A stretch of 64,000 nucleotides of DNA, taken from the NCBI GenBank assembly GCA_015227615.1, contig JAALGZ010000066.1, forward strand, positions 62,001 through 126,000, read 5' to 3'. The notes below the pieces were generated by a model, which made no database searches, was not told the DNA's origin, and saw nothing but the letters and a program-made list of their open reading frames with translations. This stretch comes from Labyrinthula sp. Ha (lineage: Eukaryota; Sar; Bigyra; Labyrinthulida; Labyrinthulaceae). Positions 32,877-40,716 of the stretch are shown here, one piece after another (the stretch's first letter is position 1; every line of letters starts with the position of its first letter). The translations under genes were made by a program, and so were the position numbers.

Positions 32877-35820
32877 ATGAGAGAAGGAACAATAACTTCA
32901 AATCAAGCACAGGAACTGGAAAACATTTTATTAAGTCATCTCGAAGCTTTTGGGCTGAAAATTGCAAAATGCGACTTCAACAACCTTACTCCCATGAAGA
33001 TCAAATTACATGAAGAGCTCGAAGAATATGTGAACAAGGCTTATCAAATGTCCAACAATAGTATGGAGGCCCTAGGAAGTAAGCTAAAAGAACTAGAAAA
33101 TATGGGGATGATTAGGAGAGAGCCTAATCCTTTCTTTTCTTCCCCAGTATTTATGGTTCCAACGCGGGGGAATAGGGATGAGTATAGGATGGAAGCCGAC
33201 CTCCGTAGATGCAACAGGTCTGTTAAGCCTACTGGAGCAGGACTACCAAACCTGGAGACTCCGTTGGCTTGGTTCAAAGACACTGAGAGATATTTTGGGA
33301 GTTTTGATGGAATAAGTGGATTTGATAATTTGAGAGTGGAGTGTGAAGCTTAGAAATATTTGGGAATGGTGACATCATGGGGATGCTATGCTGATGGCTC
33401 CCCAAGGATATATAATACTCCCCAGATATACCAAGAATGATTGATCAACGAGGTCCTAGGGGTGCAAATGAGGATAGTTTGTTCAGTAAAAGGGCTCTGC
33501 AGTGGATTGACGATTTGTTGATCTATGCTTCGTCCAGGAATAAATGCAAGTCTTTCCTTTCTCAGTTTTTAAACCAGTGTATAAAGGTGAATTTTCGTTT
33601 GAACCTGGACAAATGCGATTTAATTAAAAGTAAAGTGGGATGGTGTGGGAGAATCTTGGAGAACGGGAGATGGAGATATGATGAAAAATATTTTCTGAAG
33701 TTGAAGGATATGGGGGAGGTGAGAAAGATAGGTCAACTGGAGGACTTGGTCTATGTAAGCATATGGCTAGCTTTGAGTGTACCAGACTCAGCAAGGAAGC
33801 GACACTATCTAAGTAAAAGGATGAAGGAACTTGAGCGAGACCTAAAAATAAAATATAAAAAGAAGCCAAATAAGCATCAGAGGAGAGCGGCGTCAGTGGA
33901 AGAATGGTGGAGTGTGGAGGATCAAGACGAAGTTCGCAAATTTTTGAAGTCCATATCTTCCAGCGCTGCAAACAGTTTGAAGTTATACCAACTAGATAGA
34001 AGAGTGGCTATATTCACGGACGCGAGTTTCCAGTTTTGGTCAGGCGTGGTGGGTTTGTGGGATGCTTGCGGATGGTTACCTATATATTTTGGAAGTGAAA
34101 TGTTCGTAGGAAATAGCATCCATTGAACCATGACCGATAAGGGGATCTAACCAATTATTAAGTTAATGAAAAGGTATAGATTCATACCGTATAATCATCA
34201 AACTTTCATCGAGCTCTTTACGGATCACAAAAATTTGATTTATCTGATGACACCAATGAAGGATATTAAAACTGCTGCGTTTGGGGAAGTCCAGAGACGG
34301 ATACTCATCATTCAGGAGTTTATCACTGTTATTCATCATCTTCCGGGGAAACTAACGTTTTGGCGGATCTGTTGACGAGTTGGGAATATCTAGAGTTGGA
34401 GATTACGTTAGATCTAAAAGCCAGTTAGTAGACAGCAATGGAGATGCAGGTTGGAGGATTGGGTGGAAGGGAATAACCATTTTTGCTAACATTGAGGATG
34501 TAGATGTTGAAACAATGGAAATTGTCAATATGATTGGTGGATCTGATGGCGATGAGGTGATGAGGGTGGAGGTAAATGAAGGTAAAGAATGGAGGTTTGA
34601 TCCAGGGGTGGTAAAGATGATAGAGAATATGATTACCGTTAACTTTCCTAAAGGAAAACAGGAGTTAAAAATGCTTACAATACCAGAGATAGTGAAAGTC
34701 CAAGAGGAGTGTGAAATAGATCCAAATAAGTTGGAAGCATCTCGAAATGAGTCAGGAGCCTGGATCAATAAGCAAGGAAAACTGATTATACCTGGAGAGC
34801 TGGTTGAGCGATTCATTGTTACCGCTCATAATGCTTCATGACATGGCAGTGTAGACGAAGTTATGTGTATTTTAGAGCCTTTCTTTTTCATTGATATAAC
34901 TAGAAATAAACAAAAAATCTTAGTACAAAATTTGAAGAAATGGTGTTTGCATTGTTACAAATATATATAAATGATCCACAGACCTCTGGGGGAAATATAT
35001 CACCCTACTGAAGGAGAAGTGGTGTTACATCTTGATTTTTTGAAAGTAGAAGAATCATACGCCTTGGTTATATTAGAAGATGTATCAAGGAAAGTGTTGT
35101 TAATTGAAGACCGTAGTCCTTGTGCAGCGGTAGTTGTGAGGGCGTTAGTAATGTGGAGAGAGTTGATAGGACTACCGTCTATGTTTACTCTGGTGTCGGA
35201 CAATGGTTCTTATTTTAACAACGAAGTATTAAGGCAGTTTGAATCAAGGTTTCCAGCTGGGCATAAATTTTCAATAGTTTATAGTCCCTGGAGTAACGGA
35301 TCAATTGATGTAATGAATAGATTTGTTCTTCGAGTTCTATGGCTGTTGTGTAGTTGTTACATGATCGATAAAGAGAATTGGATTGACTTATTGCCCCAAG
35401 TGATAGATGTCATAAATAACAGCCGTTCACATCATGGGTATTCTCCAAATGAGCTAACCACATATTTATCTACTGCAAGAGGCTTGAATAAAATAGCCAA
35501 AACTGATGAAACAAACATCTTGCCAATAGTAACCCAAGGGAAACTTAGATAATGTAAGAATCATGGAAAGTTTAAGTCAGCTGCAAAAAAGTTGATGCAA
35601 ATAATTTTGAATAGGAGAAATATAGTAGAATCCATCATTAAAGAAAGCAAAGATAGGTCAAGGAGATATATTAATGCCAAATTCAGATCATCAGGTGTAA
35701 ACTTTGCAGCTGAAGATTTTGTATTGATTTCTAGAGTAGGTACACCGTGGTTAAATGATAAAATAAGTTTAAGATGAATTGTACCATATATAGTAGTAGC
35801 GGTTGAAGGTGAACATTGTT
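32877..35820 (+). pseudogene. RT, RNase H and integrase of B' (broken)
   Basis: Pieces read in order: RT thumb/finger boxes (32,877-33,353), the catalytic box LQWIDDLLIYASS near 33,500, RNase H with AIFTDASFQFWSGV near 34,010 and FTDHKNLIYLMTP near 34,215, and integrase with LHLDFL near 35,030, VSDNGSYF near 35,195 and NGSIDVMNRFVL near 35,300. The TAA at 35,550-35,552 occupies the same place as in B. The element then continues in frame to the insertion point of B. Confidence 0.85.
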
Positions 35821-35823
35821 ATA

Positions 35824-36263
35824 TGTTGAAATAAGTTAGTTTTGGTTTGTAAATGTATGAGAAAGAGCTGATGTTCTGACCTCTAGTGATTGAAATATAA
35901 ATATAGATGTTAGTTAAGTGGGTGAGGTATATCCGAACCTTTGTTAAGAGTCAAGCGGAGCTCTTGTGGGAAAATGTAAGCTTGTTTAGATTTGAAGGAA
36001 ATGGACGTTAATTAGAAATATAAAAATCGGTGGTAATGTCATATTGGAAGTTAACGGAAGAGAAAAATGTGATGACGTGGTTTGGTGAAATACGGTCTTA
36101 GCTGTGATCGAATATGAACTGTAGTTTGCTGAATATAGTTTTTAATAAGTTTTTTAAGCCTTAAGGGATATAGATAAGAAGTTTTACAATAGCTTGAAAA
36201 ACCAAGAAGAAAAGGAAGAAATAAAAATTAGAAGTGAAAATTGAGAACTAGACGTACTCAATA
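35824..36263 (+). repeat. 5' LTR of B
   Basis: It begins tgttgaaataagttag and ends gacgtactcaata. It differs from the 3' LTR only at 'gagtcaagcggagctc' versus 'gagccaagcggagttc'. Confidence 0.93.
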
Positions 36264-36276
36264 TTGGATCCAATAT
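36258..36276 (+). other. Perfect palindrome at the primer-binding site position (family B)
   Basis: aatattggatccaatatt, an 18-bp perfect palindrome, straddles the end of the 5' LTR. It contains TGGATCC, which could start a tRNA primer site, but its self-complementarity also allows hairpin or dimer priming. It is kept in B'. Confidence 0.65.
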
Positions 36277-36305
36277 TCGTATAAATAGTACGAATTATAG
36301 TAGTT

Positions 36306-36830
36306 ATGGAAAAAGTGAATAAAAACAGAAGTGAGCCTCCGGTTCTAAGATCGGAGAGTGGTAAAAAATCAGGAGGAAGGGTGGTTGCAGAAATCAGTGC
36401 CAGGAACATAATCACCAGAGAGACAGAAACTCCTCAGGAGTTGAATCAAGTTGCGGTTGAGGAAAATAGCAGTCAAGAAGATATGCGAGATACTAGTGAG
36501 GTGTACAGAAGTGTTTCTGATCCAGTAGAAAACATTACAACCCCGGATCATGTGGTAGTAACCCGCGAAAGTTGGGAACAGCTTCAACAAAATTATGAAA
36601 CTTTGCAACTTCAAATGAGCACTTTGCTTCAGCAAGTAAAAGCAAATGTATCAACAGGAAGCAATAAAAAAGTTAGGAAGGATTTGTTCAAGGTCAAAGA
36701 TAAGAGGAGAAATGTGTTGGAGGTAGAGGACTCAGATTCTGAGAGTAGTGATCTTTCAGCCTCTTCGTTAAGTTCGGCTGAGTCAGAGGATGATGTTGGG
36801 GATAACAGAGGTTTGAGAGAGAGAGAGTGA
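36306..36830 (+). CDS. Gag N-terminal part of B (174 codons, then frame change)
   Basis: It starts ATG at 36,306, 43 bp after the LTR. The N-terminus is basic and polar, followed by a coiled-coil-like stretch (ESWEQLQQNYETLQLQMSTL) and an acidic Ser-rich patch (DSDSESSDLSASSLSSAESE). It runs into a TGA within a GAGAGA tract, while the continuing Gag-Pol frame is open from 36,817, so the frames overlap by about 14 nt. In B' the corresponding region is one frame. An indel in the GA tract is the simplest cause; programmed slippage is less likely. Confidence 0.8.
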   Translation: MEKVNKNRSEPPVLRSESGKKSGGRVVAEISARNIITRETETPQELNQVAVEENSSQEDMRDTSEVYRSVSDPVENITTPDHVVVTRESWEQLQQNYETLQLQMSTLLQQVKANVSTGSNKKVRKDLFKVKDKRRNVLEVEDSDSESSDLSASSLSSAESEDDVGDNRGLRERE

Positions 36831-39800
36831 GAGAAAGAGGGCTAGAGAGGAGAAGTACAAAGGAAAGCCAATATTACGATCCCTGGAGCCTAGTAAAGTG
36901 GCATCGTTTTTGGAAGAGTTTCAGGTGTATGAGATCAATGTGGTCAGAGGGAGGTTGAAGCTGCCTAATGCTGATATTTCTTTAAGTTTGAGCAATCAGG
37001 TGCAGGTGATGTTGCAAGATGAGGGAGTAAGTGTGATGAGAAGGAGGTCTGTAATGAAGTACCTCAATAACATCAACCGGCTACAAAATAAAGGAAAAGA
37101 AAAATTACTAATGAGAAAGGTAGAGAATTTGATGTGGTCTAATGAGGGCACACCTATGAAGTCCATGACTCATTTTTTAAAACAAGTTACAGAAATGGTA
37201 AGAGGGATTAAGTGGGAAACCAAGTCGACGGAGAGGGAATTCTGTTTGAAGGTGATCAAAAAATTGCCTTTAGAATTCGGGTCAGGAAATGCGAAGGAAA
37301 CTCAATCGATAAAGAGGTGGAAAACAGTGGGAAAATTGAGAAGAGGTTTGAACAAGGCGGCCATGATCATATCGGAATGGGATCTCCAGAGTCCAGCTTT
37401 GAAACTCTTAACAAATGAATCCCTAAAGAATAGAAATAAATTAAATGTGAAGCCCGATCCAACTCCAAAGCAACGTCCAAGAAACCCTCGAGGGGAGTCA
37501 AACCCCTCAGAAGGGGTGAGAAGGGCGACACTAGAGGATGGATCTGTAAAGCACTTCCTGCCAAAGACATGGTCTAAGGAAAAGAGGAAGCAGTACGGCA
37601 TGGATCATAACCTGTGTCTTTTCTGCTACACCAGTAACCATCGGTTTGACGATTGTAAGTTGGTTAAACAGCGGGATGCCAAGAAGGAGAAGACAGTCAA
37701 TAAAATTGAAAAAGAAGCAGAGAGTAGTGAGAAGTTGGAGGCAGAAGAAAGCAGTTCGGAGGATGAGGAGTCGGTATTTGTAGGAGCGGTCGAAGTATTG
37801 GATGTTGAAGAAAGTTATGGGGGTGAATCAGAGGACTTCATGATAGGGTCTTTGGATCCAGTAGACTTAGGGGAAACATTAGTTGAGGATGAATTTGAAG
37901 TTGGAGGAGATGTAGGGAAACCGCATGTGACTAATAAGAAAATACAGGCATATTTAAGAAATAAAGTTAAAGAAAAAGTTTTAGTAGGGGTGGAAGAAGG
38001 AATCATAACTTCTGATCAAGCACAAGAGCTGGAGTTCATTTTATTAAATCATATTGAAGCTTTTGGATCAAAAATTGCTAAATGTGACTTCAATAATCTT
38101 ACTCCTATGAAAATTGAGCTGCGTGAAGGGGTCGCGGAGTATGTAAGCAAACCTTACCTAATGTCCAAAGTCAGCATGGAGGCCCTAAAGAAAAAATTAA
38201 GGGAGTTAGAAGACATGGGGATGATTAGGAGGGAGCCAAACCCTTTCTTTTCTTCACCTGTGATTATGGTGCCAAAACCAGGAAAAAGGGATGAACATAG
38301 AATGGTAGTCGATCTCCGCAGGTGTAACAGATCTGTTAAACCCACTGGAGCAGGATTGCCAGACCTTGAGACCCAATTAGCTTGGTTCAAGGGCACTGAA
38401 AAATATTTCGGGAGTTTTGATGGATTGAGTGGATTTGATTATTTGAGAGTAGAGGATGGAGCCCAGAAGTATTTGGGAATGGTGACTCCGTGGGGTTGTT
38501 ATACAATGTTGATGGCTCCCCAGGGCTATATAAATACCCCCCAGATATATCAGGAGAGGTTGATCAACGAGGTCCTGGGAGGTCTGAGTAAGAATAGCTT
38601 ATTCGGTAACGGGGTCCTGCAGTGGATCGATGACTCACTGATCTATGCTTCATCCTGGGAGGAATACAAGGATATTCTCTCCCAGTTTTTAAGCCAATGT
38701 ATCAAGGTGAATTTTCGTTTGAACCTGGACAAATGCGATTTAATTAAAAGTAAAGTGGGATGGTGTGGGAGAATCTTGGAGAACGGGAGATGGAGATATG
38801 ATGAGAAATATTTTTTGAAGTTGGAAGATATGGGGGAGGTGAGGAAGATGGGTCAGTTGGAAGATTTGGTCTATGTGAGCACATGGCTAGCTTCAAGTGT
38901 GCCAGATTTAGCAAGAAAACGTCACTACCTTGGTAAGAGAATGAAGGAGCTTGAACGGGACCTAAAAGTAAAATATAAAAAGAAGCTAAATAAGCATCAA
39001 CGAAGAGCTGCATCGGTGGAAGAGTGGTGGAGTGATGAGGATCAGGATGAGGTTCGCAAATTTTTGAAGTCTATATCTTCTAGTGCGGCCAATAGTTTGA
39101 AGTTGTACCAGCTGGATAAGAGGGTGGCTATATTCACGGATGCTAGTTTCCAGTTCTGGTCAGGAGTGCTTGGACTGTGGGACAACGACGGATGGTTACC
39201 TATTTATTTTGGAAGTGGAGAGTTTGTGGGAAGTAGTATCCATTGGAGCATGACGGATAAGGAAATCTATCCTATCATTAAGTTAATGAAAAGGTACAGA
39301 TTCATCTTATACGGCCATCAAACACCCATTGAACTCTATACAGATCACAAAAACTTAATATACCTAATGACACCAAAAAAGGATATGAAAGCTGCTGCGT
39401 TTGGACGGATTCAAAGATGGATACTCACCATCCAAGAATTCGTCACGGTGCTCCATCATCTTCCAGGGGAAACTAATGTTCTGGCGGATCTGTTGACGAG
39501 GTGGGGATATGCAGAGTCGGAGGATACTTTGGACTTGAAGACAAAACTTGTAGATAGCAATGGGGATGTGGGTTGGCGAATTCGATGGAAAGGAATAACA
39601 TTTTTTGCGAATAGTGGAGATGTTGACGTTGAAAAAATGGAGATTGCTAATATGATTGATGGGCCTGAAGGTGAAGAGTTGTTGGAAGTAGAAGTGGATA
39701 AGAGCACTAGTTGGAGGTTTGATCCAGAGGTAATAAAGTTCGTGGAAAATAGAGTTGCTGTTCACTTCCCTAAAAGAAAGCAGGAAATGAAGATTCTTAC

Positions 39801-40674
39801 CATTCCAGAAATAGTAAAGGTCCAAGAAGCCAGTGAATTAAATCTGAAGGATCTAGATGCATCCCAGAACGAGTCAGGAGCCTGGATTAATAAGCAAGGA
39901 AAAATAATTATACCTGGAGAGCTTATTGAACGCTTCATTGTCACGGCTCATAATGCTTCAGGACATGGCAGTGTGGATGAAGTGATGCGTATTTTAGAGC
40001 CATTCTTTTTTGTCAATATACCTAGAAATAAACAAAAAATCTTAGTACAAAATTTGAAGAAATGGTGTTTGCATTGTGATAAAGATATAAAAATGATTCG
40101 TAGACCTTTGGGGGAAATATATCACCCTAATAAAGGAGAGGTGGTGCTACATTTAGATTTTTTGAAAGTAAAAGAATCGTACATCTTGGTTATATTGGAG
40201 GATGTGTCGAGGAAAGTGTTGTTAATAGAAGATCCCAGTCCATGTGCAGCAGTGGTCGTAAAGGCGTTGGTAATGTGGAGGGGATTAATAGGATTGCCAC
40301 CCACGTTTACTTTGGTATCGGACAATGGTTCTCATTTTAACAACGAAGTGTTAAAAACCTTTGAGTCACGATTTCCAGCTGAGCATAAATTTTCAATAGT
40401 ATACAGCCCTTGGAGTAACGGATCAATTGAAGTAATGAATAGATTTGTTCTTCGAGTTCTATGGTCGTTGTGTAGTTGTTACATGATCGATAAAGAGAAT
40501 TGGATTGACTTATTGCCCCAAGTGATAGATGTCATAAATAACAGCCGTTCACATCATGGGTATTCTCCAAATGAGCTAACCACATATTTATCTACTGCAA
40601 GAGGCTTGAATAAAATAGCCAAAACTGATGAAACAAACATCTTGCCAATAGTAACCCAAGGGAAACTTAGATAA
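36817..40674 (+). CDS. Gag C-terminus, reverse transcriptase, RNase H and integrase core of B
   Basis: The frame has no ATG of its own at the start and is read as the continuation of Gag. Counting from 36,898: capsid-like helical part (1-200); CX2CX4HX4C zinc knuckle CLFCYTSNHRFDDC at 240-253; acidic spacer without any DSG/DTG protease motif (255-340); RT with FDGLSGFDYLRVEDG and the unusual box MAPQGYINTPQIYQERL, catalytic QWIDDSLIYA (WIDD in place of YxDD); RNase H with IFTDAS, DKEIYPII, YTDHKNLIYL and NVLADLLTRW; integrase with a partial HHCC, HLDFL, VSDNGSHF and NGSIEVMN carrying the D, D, E triad. It ends at a TAA (40,672-40,674) that cuts off the GPY/F part of integrase. Confidence 0.92.
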   Translation, partial: ERESERKRAREEKYKGKPILRSLEPSKVASFLEEFQVYEINVVRGRLKLPNADISLSLSNQVQVMLQDEGVSVMRRRSVMKYLNNINRLQNKGKEKLLMRKVENLMWSNEGTPMKSMTHFLKQVTEMVRGIKWETKSTEREFCLKVIKKLPLEFGSGNAKETQSIKRWKTVGKLRRGLNKAAMIISEWDLQSPALKLLTNESLKNRNKLNVKPDPTPKQRPRNPRGESNPSEGVRRATLEDGSVKHFLPKTWSKEKRKQYGMDHNLCLFCYTSNHRFDDCKLVKQRDAKKEKTVNKIEKEAESSEKLEAEESSSEDEESVFVGAVEVLDVEESYGGESEDFMIGSLDPVDLGETLVEDEFEVGGDVGKPHVTNKKIQAYLRNKVKEKVLVGVEEGIITSDQAQELEFILLNHIEAFGSKIAKCDFNNLTPMKIELREGVAEYVSKPYLMSKVSMEALKKKLRELEDMGMIRREPNPFFSSPVIMVPKPGKRDEHRMVVDLRRCNRSVKPTGAGLPDLETQLAWFKGTEKYFGSFDGLSGFDYLRVEDGAQKYLGMVTPWGCYTMLMAPQGYINTPQIYQERLINEVLGGLSKNSLFGNGVLQWIDDSLIYASSWEEYKDILSQFLSQCIKVNFRLNLDKCDLIKSKVGWCGRILENGRWRYDEKYFLKLEDMGEVRKMGQLEDLVYVSTWLASSVPDLARKRHYLGKRMKELERDLKVKYKKKLNKHQRRAASVEEWWSDEDQDEVRKFLKSISSSAANSLKLYQLDKRVAIFTDASFQFWSGVLGLWDNDGWLPIYFGSGEFVGSSIHWSMTDKEIYPIIKLMKRYRFILYGHQTPIELYTDHKNLIYLMTPKKDMKAAAFGRIQRWILTIQEFVTVLHHLPGETNVLADLLTRWGYAESEDTLDLKTKLVDSNGDVGWRIRWKGITFFANSGDVDVEKMEIANMIDGPEGEELLEVEVDKSTSWRFDPEVIKFVENRVAVHFPKRKQEMKILTIPEIVKVQEASELNLKDLDASQNESGAWINKQGKIIIPGELIERFIVTAHNASGHGSVDEVMRILEPFFFVNIPRNKQKILVQNLKKWCLHCDKDIKMIRRPLGEIYHPNKGEVVLHLDFLKVKESYILVILEDVSRKVLLIEDPSPCAAVVVKALVMWRGLIGLPPTFTLVSDNGSHFNNEVLKTFESRFPAEHKFSIVYSPWSNGSIEVMNRFVLRVLWSLCSCYMIDKENWIDLLPQVIDVINNSRSHHGYSPNELTTYLSTARGLNKIAKTDETNILPIVTQGKLR
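40672..40674 (+). other. In-frame TAA between integrase core and GPY/F module
   Basis: The reading frame is open on both sides of this codon (next stop at 43,123). In families A and C, no structural boundary lies here: the GPY/F module is part of integrase. B' carries the same TAA, but this stretch of B and B' is nearly identical over at least 350 bp, so the two stops are not independent evidence. Confidence 0.8.
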
Positions 40675-40716
40675 TGTAAGAATCATGGAAAGTTTAAGTC
40701 AGCTGCAAAAAAGTTG

